A DNA stretch of 64,000 bases, from assembly GCA_037439425.1 (NCBI GenBank), contig JBBIWA010000007.1:62001-126000 (forward strand). Reading direction: 5' to 3'. The translations under genes and the position numbers were made by a program. This stretch comes from JBBIWA01 sp037439425. Its GTDB lineage: Bacteria; Acidobacteriota; Blastocatellia; RBC074. The stretch's first letter is position 1; each line of letters opens with the position of its first letter. Under the pieces are notes generated by a model. The model saw only the letters and a list, made by a program, of their open reading frames with translations, had not been told where the DNA came from and ran no database searches. Below are positions 7,658-15,899 of this stretch, one piece after another.

Positions 7658-8695
7658 CTATCCTCTGGCAGCAGATGGCGCGTGGTAGCGCCATTTGCCG
7701 TGAGGCACAAACAGCGCGGCTGCCAGCACCATAAACGGAATCGTCACAAGCGCCCAGCCCCAGGCTGAGTCGAGTGACCAGGCCTCTACAATCTCTGGCA
7801 CTACGCCGAGATAGTAGAACGAATAAGCCGCGCCCGCCGCCACTCTGAATCGTGCGCGATGAGACATACCAGCCAAGCCGAGGCCGCCAAAGACCGCCAA
7901 CGAGACACCAAAGCCGGCTGCCATTACACCGTATACCAGGCTCGCGTGAGTGAGCGGGTGAGCAGCTTTGCCGGCCGTGCCGCTAAAGAAGGCGTGTTCG
8001 GCCATGCACCAGTTCAGGAGGTCCAAAAGGAAATAGGCAGCCACGAAACCCGGAAACCCATAGGCCAACGTGCTGATTAAGGAGTGGCGCAGTAGTTCTC
8101 TCCCGCCCTTCTCCGGCCGCAACCTGACGCAAGGCGCTACGCAAGCGTCGCACCGCAGACACTTCTCCGGACGGTTGAGATCGAGAGCAAACTGACCATA
8201 GAGCACTTCCACGGGCCTGATCGGGCAGGCGCCCATGCACCATCCGCTCAAAGAGTAATAGGCCAACCCGGCGACTAGCGCAAGGAGAGTGACTGCGGTA
8301 GCGACTGCGAAGACTGCCGATCCGTTCGTATTGAAGATCAGGTGTCGCGATGGAATCCCCAGAAACATAACTGTCCACCCCAGCAGTTGCAGCCTGTGGC
8401 TGGCCCGCGGCGAAAGTCGTATCCCCCCCTTCCAGCCGAAACGACGTGCCAGGGTCTGCACCGATGAGATGGGGCATAAACTCACCCAGGCATTCGGAGC
8501 GGCTAACAGAAACATCGGCGCGATGGGGATGAAGAGAAACCACAGCAGACGCAGCCCTAACTCAGGCCAGAGGGCTAACGTGGGCAAGAGCGCCAGGTAG
8601 ATCATCAGACCCAGAGTGGCACCGGCACGCAGCAGCCACTGCATCCTCTGACTGTATGTGCGATCGATGAGTCGTCGTCCTCGAATGCCCTCCAT
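7658..8695 (-). CDS. NapH-like 4Fe-4S polytopic membrane protein
   Basis: Integral membrane protein of 345 residues with about six or seven hydrophobic segments. Cys motifs lie near the membrane face: CPISSVQ (about residue 74), GWCMGACPIRP (about 154) and a ferredoxin-type CLRCDACVAPC (about 180). This arrangement resembles NapH/NosR/CcoG-type proteins that move electrons between quinols and soluble iron-sulfur acceptors. It sits inside the operon, between the catalytic subunits and the ATPases. I infer that it supplies electrons, directly or through a carrier, to the low-potential reductase. The substrate and direction cannot be read from sequence. Confidence 0.8.
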   Translation of the reverse strand: MEGIRGRRLIDRTYSQRMQWLLRAGATLGLMIYLALLPTLALWPELGLRLLWFLFIPIAPMFLLAAPNAWVSLCPISSVQTLARRFGWKGGIRLSPRASHRLQLLGWTVMFLGIPSRHLIFNTNGSAVFAVATAVTLLALVAGLAYYSLSGWCMGACPIRPVEVLYGQFALDLNRPEKCLRCDACVAPCVRLRPEKGGRELLRHSLISTLAYGFPGFVAAYFLLDLLNWCMAEHAFFSGTAGKAAHPLTHASLVYGVMAAGFGVSLAVFGGLGLAGMSHRARFRVAAGAAYSFYYLGVVPEIVEAWSLDSAWGWALVTIPFMVLAAALFVPHGKWRYHAPSAARG

Positions 8696-8804
8696 AATCT
8701 CTCGCTTTCTGCAGTCTCATTGCAAGGTATTGTCTCCATAGCTTAGCTAATCGGCCTCGCCTCATGCGAATTGACTCAACCAGGCGCTCGTACCACTTGA
8801 TGAA

Positions 8805-10184
8805 CTATCTGCCAGCCGCCAATCGCCGAGAAGCTAAGCCCTCGAAGAAAGCGTCCACGCGATTCTTGAGCTGCGCCTCAGATACCACCCGGCGATCCAT
8901 CATGTCAGACTCGATGAACAGGCTGGGAATATCACGCGAAGCCATCAATGCGCGCCGGCTGTCAGCCAGACCAGTTGATACCGTGCGACAGCTTTTGATC
9001 GGATGGTAGACCACTCCGTCTACGTGAAATGGATCAATCATCTGCCGGAGCGCCTGATCCTGATAGAACATGCTATCGATCGCGTCACGCACACTGATCA
9101 AAATACCTTCAGCTAAACTTTCTAATGGGCGACTCAGATCATACTCAAAGCCTAAATTCGCGCCGCCAGCAGCGAACCACAGATAGGTGGAGTTAACAAA
9201 AGTTCCCCCCCACTCGGTGAATAGTTCATTGAAGCGGCGAAAGATGGGATAACAGGGCACACCTACAAAAATCAGACGATACTTTTCTTCGGTTAAGGTG
9301 CCGATTCCGTGGGCAGCTTTATATTCCATCTCCTCCACTAACTCGTCGAAATACTTCGCGCCCTCGGCTGTGCCCCGGAAGCCATTGGAAACGCCCAGGT
9401 AGATCGTGCCATCGGTTAGGGCATTAAAGAGGGATGGCCGATGCCTGTTCAGTTCCAGCACTCGCTTCCAACCACGACTCATCGTGTTAGCATAGCTCAT
9501 CGCTTCGCGCAGCCGGTCAACATCAAACCTGATTCCGGTTACCTGCTCACACAAACTGATCAACTCCTTGAGCTGAGCCGCTACATAGGCGCGGTCGTTC
9601 TCGAAGTCAGGGTTGCCGGGCCAGCTTTGCGCGCCGGCTGCGCGTGTGCCTGGAATATCAAGCGTGAAGACCGGGATGCGGTACATCCGTTCCCAGATTT
9701 CCGCCCATTTGATGTAGGTATTGCAGGCATTAGTTATCACAGCAATCGCAGGTCTGGGAATGCGGCCCATCGGATGCTCGCCGCCACGCAGTTGCACGGC
9801 CACATCAGCTTTCACGTAGCCACAGATGTCCGGTGAATAACCGTAGTCTTCAGCTTGATTCAGATACTCATGAGCTACTCGCCGCACCGCAGTCTGTAAA
9901 GAGTTAATCTCCGGGAAGACCAGCGGCAGATTAAAAGTTCTCAGCACCTCAGCCATGCTACCCATGACAAAGACATAAGCTGCCTGTCCGCCACGATTCG
10001 CCGTCTCCTGCAAACTCTGGAACCATTCTCGAAATAACCTGGCCCCTTCGTTGTTGCCGCGCCCGACAATCTCTTTTGTTACTTGCTTCTCGGTCATAGC
10101 TCTATAAAAGCTCCTTGCAGCGGTCTTCAGTTGCGTGTCCAGGTGAATGAGTTTGACTGGCGGCTGATGGTTGGCATCTGACAA
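8805..10184 (-). CDS. Benzoyl-CoA reductase subunit B-like (2-hydroxyacyl-CoA dehydratase D-component family)
   Basis: About 459 residues, close to BcrB/BzdO/BadE. In class I benzoyl-CoA reductase this subunit forms the active site with subunit C and ligates an iron-sulfur cluster. Family-like features are AVITNACNTYIKW, FTLDIPGTR, FVGVPCYPIFRR, NSTYLWFAAGG and YHPIKSCRTVSTG, with Cys residues in the expected central and late positions. The start is uncertain. The frame opens at a TTG (10182-10184) without a good ribosome-binding site, while an ATG (10214-10216) behind AAAGGAAG would enter this frame only after a one-base shift in a G5 run at 10189-10193. Another candidate is the ATG at 10097. 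Confidence 0.88.
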   Translation of the reverse strand: MSDANHQPPVKLIHLDTQLKTAARSFYRAMTEKQVTKEIVGRGNNEGARLFREWFQSLQETANRGGQAAYVFVMGSMAEVLRTFNLPLVFPEINSLQTAVRRVAHEYLNQAEDYGYSPDICGYVKADVAVQLRGGEHPMGRIPRPAIAVITNACNTYIKWAEIWERMYRIPVFTLDIPGTRAAGAQSWPGNPDFENDRAYVAAQLKELISLCEQVTGIRFDVDRLREAMSYANTMSRGWKRVLELNRHRPSLFNALTDGTIYLGVSNGFRGTAEGAKYFDELVEEMEYKAAHGIGTLTEEKYRLIFVGVPCYPIFRRFNELFTEWGGTFVNSTYLWFAAGGANLGFEYDLSRPLESLAEGILISVRDAIDSMFYQDQALRQMIDPFHVDGVVYHPIKSCRTVSTGLADSRRALMASRDIPSLFIESDMMDRRVVSEAQLKNRVDAFFEGLASRRLAAGR

Positions 10185-10236
10185 CTGAGGGGGAATAAAA
10201 TCATCGTTTGAATCATTGCTCTCTTCCTTTGAGACC

Positions 10237-10271
10237 AGTTATCAGTTTTCAGTAGTCAGCTGTCAGTAGGC
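10237..10271. repeat. Heptanucleotide tandem repeat (five units)
   Basis: AGTTATC, AGTTTTC, AGTAGTC, AGCTGTC, AGTAGGC run without interruption in the spacer between the two dehydratase-type subunit genes. Each unit is seven bases and begins AG. It is one of the heptad arrays scattered in the window. Confidence 0.85.
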
Positions 10272-10392
10272 ATTCGCCGCCCGAACGCCTGGAAAACTCC
10301 ATAAGTTGAAACCTGCTCGATGGTTTTGAGAAAACTCACTGGTCAGTATCGCGAGCGGTAGCGAGCGTGGCTCCCGTAAGAGAGCAGCTAAC

Positions 10393-11556
10393 TTAACTGA
10401 ACAAGATGTTCTCTACGAAGGTTTCTAACTGGATCTCCATATGGTCGAAGCTGGTCATATTCTCCTCAAATTCACCGACGAAGTAAGGAATACCTGCTTC
10501 ATCTAGCGCCCGCGTGTAGGTTACTTGTTCTTCGAGCCCTGGCTCGCACATCTTAGCTGCGGTAATGATCGCGGCCTCTGCTCCTGAAGCCCGGAGGCGA
10601 CCAAGCAGCATCTTTTCCTTCGGCTTGCGCAGATCGTGCTGCACCGGGCTGTAGGAAGACTTTTCCAGATAAGCTTCTGCCAGGTTGAAGAGCGGATCAC
10701 CTGCCAGTGGTACGTCTTCGAGAATCCAGCGCATACCTATCAACAGGTCGTCATCCACGACATAACAAGAGCGCGCAATCGCGCGGATCAAGTCTAGTGG
10801 TGGTTGCTCGCAGAATCCGCCCTCAAACACCACGCGCACCTTATCTTGGGGTTGCAGGTTACGGTCTTGAATCATCGGGAGCACGGCTCGCAACAGTTCG
10901 TTGTGCTCTTCACGCGGCATCAAGCCCCCTACCGCGACCAACACGTAAGCTTCATCTGCCGAGATCAACCACGGTCTCTTCTGCTTGATGGCATAGAGTT
11001 CTCGCAGCAACGCGCGATTCTCATTGTAGACGGCTAGTGAGAGCCGCAGCCTGTCATCTGTGACCGTAGTATCAGCAATCTTTTCTACTGCACGTTTCAG
11101 CCTTTCATATTCTCCTCGCAAGTAGGTAGCAGCGTGCGCTGAGTTAGCGTTTTGCGGCAGATACAAAATTTGGCAAGGGTATGAGAAGTTGCGCCCCCAC
11201 ACAGCGGCCAGATTGCGCGCGGCATCGCAGATCGGATGAGTCACAAACATCTCCATTGGCATCCGATTGCTCAGTGCCAGCTCCAAGGAGGTTTTAAGAA
11301 TCGAGCACAGATAAGAGCCGAAACGCGACTCGGCCTGTCTCGGTTCAACCGGTGCCCCCCGAACCTTGAATGGCAGCAAGCCAGCAGCGTGCACGATCTC
11401 TTCGGGAAAATAGACCTGAAAATGGCCGACTACCTTGCCACCACCATCGCGCCAGCGCTGCACCGTAGGGAAGCTCATGTCTTCGAGCAGTTCCCGACAC
11501 TGGTAGAGCACTTCACTCAGTGGTTTATCCCGCCACTTGTCAAACACAGATATCAT
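10393..11556 (-). CDS. Benzoyl-CoA reductase subunit C-like (2-hydroxyacyl-CoA dehydratase family)
   Basis: 387 residues, the size of BcrC/BzdN/BadD. Features include YLCSILKTSLELAL, THPICDAARN, VFEGGFCEQPPLDLI, RSCYVVDDDLL and the C-terminal KMCEPGLEEQVTYTRAL with GIPYFVGEFEENMTSF. Cys residues in these contexts ligate the active-site [4Fe-4S] cluster in the family. With subunit B and the two ATPases it completes the four-subunit set that reductively dearomatises benzoyl-CoA with ATP in Thauera, Azoarcus and Rhodopseudomonas. The exact substrate (benzoyl-CoA, a substituted benzoyl-CoA or another acyl-CoA) is not determined by sequence. Confidence 0.9.
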   Translation of the reverse strand: MISVFDKWRDKPLSEVLYQCRELLEDMSFPTVQRWRDGGGKVVGHFQVYFPEEIVHAAGLLPFKVRGAPVEPRQAESRFGSYLCSILKTSLELALSNRMPMEMFVTHPICDAARNLAAVWGRNFSYPCQILYLPQNANSAHAATYLRGEYERLKRAVEKIADTTVTDDRLRLSLAVYNENRALLRELYAIKQKRPWLISADEAYVLVAVGGLMPREEHNELLRAVLPMIQDRNLQPQDKVRVVFEGGFCEQPPLDLIRAIARSCYVVDDDLLIGMRWILEDVPLAGDPLFNLAEAYLEKSSYSPVQHDLRKPKEKMLLGRLRASGAEAAIITAAKMCEPGLEEQVTYTRALDEAGIPYFVGEFEENMTSFDHMEIQLETFVENILFS

Positions 11557-11597
11557 TGCTTACCTTCTTAAAGGTTCGCGGACTGACTAATGACTCT

Positions 11598-12374
11598 TCA
11601 TCCCACCATATTCAAACCGCCGTTAATACTGATCACCTGTCCGGTGATGTAGCGCGCCGCCTCGGAAGCTAAGAAGACCACCATCGGCGCGATCTCTTCG
11701 GGTTGACCGAAGCGCTTAAATGGGATGTGGTTGACTATCGAGTTGAGAATCTTTCCTGTGAATTCATCCTGGCGCATCTCTTCGATCAAGGGTGTTTCGA
11801 CCAATCCTGGACAGACAACGTTGACTCTGATGTTATCCCGCGCGTGCTCTCGCGCCAGTGTTTTGGAGAAGGCAATGATGGCAGCTTTCGACCCTGCGTA
11901 GATGGCTTCGCCGAATGAACCGACACGCGCTGCATCTGAGCTGAGGTTGACGATGCTACTTTGTTTTCGCTCGGCCAGGTATGGCAGCACAGCGTGACAG
12001 GTGTGGATCACCCCGCGGAAGTTGATCGAGATAATTTGCTCCCACAGCTCCGGCGTCGTTTTGACAAATGGCATCAGTTTATCCCAGCCAGCATTATTGA
12101 CCAGCACATCAATCTTACCAAACAGACGCACTGCCTCTTCACACAGGTTTTGAGCATCTTCAAACTGCGTCACATCGGTGCGCACGGCTACCACGCGCCG
12201 CCCCGTAGCTTCGCTAATCTCAAGAGCTGTGGCTTGAGCTTCTTCCAGGCGGAAGTCGCCGATCACCACATCAGCGCCAGCTTGGGCAAATGTTTGCACA
12301 ATAGCTTTCCCGATTCCTCGCGCTCCGCCAGTAACAATCACCGACCTGTCAGTAACATCAATTAAGTTGCTCAT
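11598..12374 (-). CDS. BadH-like short-chain dehydrogenase/reductase
   Basis: NAD(P)-dependent SDR of 258 residues. It has the TGGARGIGKA cofactor motif, DVT, NNAGWD, a catalytic Ser in NLSSDAARVG, YAGSK (Tyr-x3-Lys) and a GQVISINGGLNM C-terminus. The combination NNAGWD, SDAARVGSFGEAIYAGSK and FSKTLAREHAR strongly resembles Rhodopseudomonas BadH, the 2-hydroxycyclohexane-carboxyl-CoA dehydrogenase of anaerobic benzoate degradation. Its place directly upstream of the reductase genes supports a role in oxidising the hydroxylated alicyclic CoA ester. A generic 3-oxoacyl reductase function is the alternative. Confidence 0.88.
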   Translation of the reverse strand: MSNLIDVTDRSVIVTGGARGIGKAIVQTFAQAGADVVIGDFRLEEAQATALEISEATGRRVVAVRTDVTQFEDAQNLCEEAVRLFGKIDVLVNNAGWDKLMPFVKTTPELWEQIISINFRGVIHTCHAVLPYLAERKQSSIVNLSSDAARVGSFGEAIYAGSKAAIIAFSKTLAREHARDNIRVNVVCPGLVETPLIEEMRQDEFTGKILNSIVNHIPFKRFGQPEEIAPMVVFLASEAARYITGQVISINGGLNMVG

Positions 12375-12410
12375 ACTCGGACCTCAGGCTTTAAGTCTGA
12401 CTGTCTCTAC

Positions 12411-13262
12411 TCACAGTTTGAACAATTCGATGGCGTTCTCGCGCAGCAGCTTGCGCTTGACCTCTTCTTTCAGCTCCAAGTCATCTATCTGGCGCAGGCT
12501 TTCTTTCCAGGGCAGACCATTCGTTCCCCAGATGCAGCGATCACGCCCCAGGCGGCTGTTGAGGAATTGGATAATTGAGGGTGAAAGGTACTTGGGCATC
12601 CAGGCATCCACGCCGAACCATATGTTCTCCCACTTGTAGCAAACCGAGATTAACTCATCCACCCACGGCCAACCTGTATGTGCGCCGACGATCTTCAGAT
12701 CGGGAAAATCGCAAGCGATGCGGTCAAGCTGTATTGGGCGCCCGCAGTCGCTCGGCATGGCTTCAAGCACGTGGCCAACCTGCATGGAGACGGGAACGCC
12801 TAGCTCCACGCACTTGGCGTAAAGCGGATACATCTTCGCGTCATTGAGTGGAATATCGAAGCCGTAGATATGCACATAGACACCTTTGAAGCCGTACTTG
12901 CGGACCGCTAACTCGATTTCTGCCAGGCTCTCCTTAATGCGAAACGGGTTGTAACCTGCCAGCCCGACGAAGCGGTCGGGATACTTTTGGGTGTATTGCA
13001 AGACATCTTCAAGCTGCGTGTCCATGTACATCCACTTGCGCCAGTAAGACCACATCTTGCACTGTGTGATGAAGACCTTCTCTACGCCCGCCTCATCCAT
13101 CTGGCATAACATCTCTTCGATGGAAACGAAGCGAGGTAATCCACCGATAGCGCGCTCCATACGACAAATGAGTTCGCCTTCCTTAGCGCGATCCCACTTC
13201 TCCATAAACTCGCGCGTGGCGACGTAGTACATGAAATCGATAGCTTTGATCCTTTCTGTCAT
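12411..13262 (-). CDS. Amidohydrolase-2 (TIM-barrel metal-dependent hydrolase) family protein
   Basis: 283 residues of the amidohydrolase-related fold. It shows AIDFMYYVATREF at the N-terminus, GFKGVYVHIYG, MQVGHV, IVGAHTGWPWVDE, a late WGTNGLPW segment where this family usually has GTDYP, and a closing NAIELFKL. The canonical first HxH is replaced by DFMYY, so metal binding may be atypical. I start at 13262, behind AGGGAGA; the frame upstream has no similarity. Its position between the BadH-like gene and a small unknown gene suggests participation in ring cleavage or processing of acyl-CoA intermediates, but no close characterised relative is recognised. Confidence 0.82.
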   Translation of the reverse strand: MTERIKAIDFMYYVATREFMEKWDRAKEGELICRMERAIGGLPRFVSIEEMLCQMDEAGVEKVFITQCKMWSYWRKWMYMDTQLEDVLQYTQKYPDRFVGLAGYNPFRIKESLAEIELAVRKYGFKGVYVHIYGFDIPLNDAKMYPLYAKCVELGVPVSMQVGHVLEAMPSDCGRPIQLDRIACDFPDLKIVGAHTGWPWVDELISVCYKWENIWFGVDAWMPKYLSPSIIQFLNSRLGRDRCIWGTNGLPWKESLRQIDDLELKEEVKRKLLRENAIELFKL

Positions 13263-13309
13263 AACTGTGTCTCCCTGATATTCGCGCTTCGTCAGCCGAT
13301 TCGGTCTCT

Positions 13310-13651
13310 TTAAGCTACAAGGTGGCAATCCACTACGGCGATATCGTGCGAGCGCAGGTCCGCATCACGAATGGCTGAGGTTAAGGCAGCTTGGTAGACT
13401 ATATGCTGTCCATCGGCGAACTGACTCAGGAATTTTACGATAGTCTCCCATGAGGTAGGATGTGTGATTGAGGATATAAGCGCTCGCACTTTACCGCCGT
13501 TTGGTTTGATCGCTGCCAGCTTCTGGCTGGGCGGACGATCAATCTCTTCCCAGGCGAGTGTGATGAAGCGACCGGGACGAACTTTGATCGGCGTGCCGTT
13601 TGCTTCGCACCCGCTAAGCCAACTCTTTATCTGATCTTTGGCTTCGGACAT
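13310..13651 (-). CDS. Small conserved-looking protein of unknown function in the aromatic cluster
   Basis: 113 residues from the ATG at 13651; an ATG at 13711 would add 20 basic residues and also has a GGAG nearby. No family was recognised. The composition is soluble and mixed, with a final CHLVA. It is co-oriented with and only 47 bases upstream of the amidohydrolase gene, so probably co-transcribed with the reductase cluster. Its function could be accessory (chaperone or carrier), which is inference from position only. Confidence 0.6.
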   Translation of the reverse strand: MSEAKDQIKSWLSGCEANGTPIKVRPGRFITLAWEEIDRPPSQKLAAIKPNGGKVRALISSITHPTSWETIVKFLSQFADGQHIVYQAALTSAIRDADLRSHDIAVVDCHLVA

Positions 13652-13753
13652 AAGCTTCTTGCTAAAGGTCTTCGCTTTGAACTGCCTTTTTTTGCTCTCT
13701 CTCTTTAGCATCGCTCCACTCTGTCACAGGCCCACTAGAGGCAGTTGTTACGT

Positions 13754-14200
13754 TCAAGTTAGCTGGGTCTCAGAGCCGCTCAATAGTGAACGGGTAGTGA
13801 GAGAGGCGGCCAGTTGTGAAATCGTCTTGCTTTGCAACAATCCCACCAGCTCTTGACGCACCTTCTGCCAGTCTTCGTGCAGCGGGCAGGCAACTTCCGG
13901 AGTGCACACGCCATGCCCTAGAATGCAGCTATCCAGGTCCGGGTCCGGCTCCAGGAGCTGAAACACTTCCCACAGCGTGATCGTCTGCGGCGGGCGAGCC
14001 AGCTCGTAGCCGCCATGAATCCCTTTGGAAGAGCGAATGAAACGGTGCCGCCGCAGCTCTCCCAGCAGTTTGCTCAGGTAGAGCGGGGGGATATGTTCAG
14101 CCTCGGCAATCTCGCGCAGGCCGCACGCTCGGCCATTAGCATGGTTGGCCAGGTAAGCCAAAGCACGAATCCCGTATCCGGTAGCTTTCGAGAAAATCAT
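13754..14200 (-). CDS. Rrf2-family (IscR/NsrR-like) iron-sulfur transcription regulator
   Basis: 148 residues. The N-terminal winged helix contains the Rrf2 recognition helix (LREIAEAEHIPPLYLSKLLG) and the wing SSKGIHGGYELARPP. A Cys triad, CILGHGVCTPEVAC, fits a [2Fe-2S]/[4Fe-4S] ligand set as in IscR and NsrR. I prefer the ATG at 14200; the frame can also open at a TTG at 14236. It is the first gene on the strand that leads into the benzoyl-CoA-reductase-like cluster. I infer that it senses iron-sulfur status, O2 or NO and controls the cluster, which fits an oxygen-sensitive enzyme followed by a hemerythrin. Confidence 0.9.
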   Translation of the reverse strand: MIFSKATGYGIRALAYLANHANGRACGLREIAEAEHIPPLYLSKLLGELRRHRFIRSSKGIHGGYELARPPQTITLWEVFQLLEPDPDLDSCILGHGVCTPEVACPLHEDWQKVRQELVGLLQSKTISQLAASLTTRSLLSGSETQLT

Positions 14201-14282
14201 CTCCGCGGTAGCTCCACCAACAGACCCTTTTGTCAACTACTAATATTCACCTTGTACGCCCGGCTCGACAATAATGCGAACA

Positions 14283-14307
14283 GATCATTTTTCTGATGAA
14301 AGTGATC
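14283..14307. promoter_or_regulatory. Possible operator-like inverted repeat upstream of the Rrf2 gene
   Basis: GATCA and TGATC flank an AT-rich centre containing TTTTTCTGATGAAAG, about 85-105 bases upstream of the Rrf2 start. A TTGACA hexamer lies at 14231-14236. Both are only suggestive; no clear -10 partner was identified. Confidence 0.25.
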
Positions 14308-14415
14308 AGGTCTGGTCTCGCAAGGAGAGGGCGCTAGCTGATAGGACTGTAAGTGTTATCCCGGCAATGAAGAGGTGAAAGTTGGCAGGTTAGGGTTAAG
14401 CGCAGGAGCTACAGG

Positions 14416-14597
14416 CAGTAGATGGCGAAATGATCATCGGGCGCTGCCTACCGTGAGTAGCTCTTTGTCCTCTCTCCATCTTCCTCTCTCCATGAAGCTG
14501 CATCATGTACCTTCCCCGTGACCGATGCACAGCAAAACAAGGGAGAAGGGATAAAGGGCAAGGAGTGGCATTCCCAAGTTAATTTCGCCATCTACTG
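14416..14597. repeat. Perfect 15-bp terminal inverted repeats enclosing about 150 bp
   Basis: CAGTAGATGGCGAAA (14416-14430) and TTTCGCCATCTACTG (14583-14597) are exact reverse complements. The enclosed sequence has a pyrimidine-rich stretch followed by a purine-rich stretch and no convincing gene. It lies in the gap between the Rrf2 gene and the DUF3179 gene. It could be a MITE-like element or a large stem-loop at the 5' side of the cluster. Confidence 0.75.
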
Positions 14598-14631
14598 ACA
14601 ATTGAGTAGGTCGCGGAATTTTCAGACCCCT

Positions 14632-15759
14632 CTACTTGGAGCGATAAATGATCGTTTGCGGTTTGAAGGCCAGCCAGGCGAAAGCAAATTCGTTCCCGTG
14701 CACAATTGGAGTCAGTCTCTTCCCCTTGAGCGCGCCTTCAATGGCTTGACCGGTAACATCCCACGTGCTGGTAGTCTCTTCATCCACGAACTTGCCATTG
14801 ACGAACTTGAAGCTCAATTTCCGGCCCTCTATTCGTGGGTCAAAAACACCAACGCTACCGGCTTGACGTGATGAAGCAATCTCGGCTTGATCAAGGGCTG
14901 AAACTGCTCCGGGACCATGAAAGATGACGATGGGCTGCCCGCCGACCTCATTGTGGATGACGCGGCGCTTTCGGGTCTCAGAATAAGGATAGGCTTTATC
15001 CACCTGATTGAGGCTGACCGTGATAAGCTTCTCCATGGGGGCTACCCGTCCATCGAGTTTGCCTTGGTAGAGGAAGGGGCGCTGGAAGATATCATCATAG
15101 CCAACGTAAGGGTTGCGCCCGTAATCTCGCTTGTAGCCGGTTTCGCGCGACAGCACCTGGCCCCGCTCATAAGCCGAGGAGAATTGCTCGAAGGAGATAA
15201 TCTGGGCTGGCAGTGGGACGAGTTTCGTTCCAGTCAACTCGCCCACGATCGCTTCGCCTGTGAGCTGTTGCCAGAGACTTTCGGTCTCGCGGTCATACAT
15301 CACCATATCTGAATTGCGCAGCATGCCTGAGACACCGAAGGTATATTCACGCCCCGCTACTGTGCGGTCAAAAGCGACGGCACTGTAGCAGAGCGGACAG
15401 AAGGTCACTGCTACCGCCTGCCCGCCAATACGATCATTCACAATCTCGTGCCAGATCAAAATCTGGAGAGGATAGGCGCGTGCTTCACCGTTGACGAGGA
15501 GCGAAATTACTGGCTCTTGTGGCTTGAGCCAGCGTCTGGCTTCATCCGGTGAGACGAAGCGCGGTTGGTCAATGGCCGGAATGCCGTCTTTGCCCGGACC
15601 GCCCGACTTCAGTTCAGACAGTTCGATCGCGCGTTTGCTGGTATTGGTCTTCCAGCCACTCAAACCCTGTGGGGCGCTACTGCAAGGGAGCGTAGCCGGA
15701 AGAGCCAGAGCGACAAGCAGACAGAAGGGTAGCAGCAGACTAAGTAGCTTACCTCTCAT
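14632..15759 (-). CDS. DUF3179 domain-containing secreted protein
   Basis: 375 residues with a signal peptide (LLSLLLPFCLLVALALPA, cleavage near residue 26). The DUF3179 signature includes YPLQILIWHEIVND, VTFCPLCYSAVAFDR (paired Cys), SGMLRNSDMVMYDR and LWQQLTGEA. DUF3179 proteins are exported and of unknown biochemical role; the CPLC pair suggests a redox or metal site. The gene stands alone on the minus strand behind the sigma/anti-sigma pair. Upstream is a ribosome-binding site (GGAGGAG) before the ATG. Confidence 0.9.
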   Translation of the reverse strand: MRGKLLSLLLPFCLLVALALPATLPCSSAPQGLSGWKTNTSKRAIELSELKSGGPGKDGIPAIDQPRFVSPDEARRWLKPQEPVISLLVNGEARAYPLQILIWHEIVNDRIGGQAVAVTFCPLCYSAVAFDRTVAGREYTFGVSGMLRNSDMVMYDRETESLWQQLTGEAIVGELTGTKLVPLPAQIISFEQFSSAYERGQVLSRETGYKRDYGRNPYVGYDDIFQRPFLYQGKLDGRVAPMEKLITVSLNQVDKAYPYSETRKRRVIHNEVGGQPIVIFHGPGAVSALDQAEIASSRQAGSVGVFDPRIEGRKLSFKFVNGKFVDEETTSTWDVTGQAIEGALKGKRLTPIVHGNEFAFAWLAFKPQTIIYRSK

Positions 15760-15899
15760 TTTCTTTCTCCTCCTCTCGGGGAGGAGCCACTCGTTCCGCT
15801 AGCAAGTCGGCGCTAGCGCTTGGATTGAGGGCCCACACCCTGTGACTGGCCCGGGTTCATAGGGTTCAGGTTGACTCGTTTCCAGCTCAGCCCGGATGG

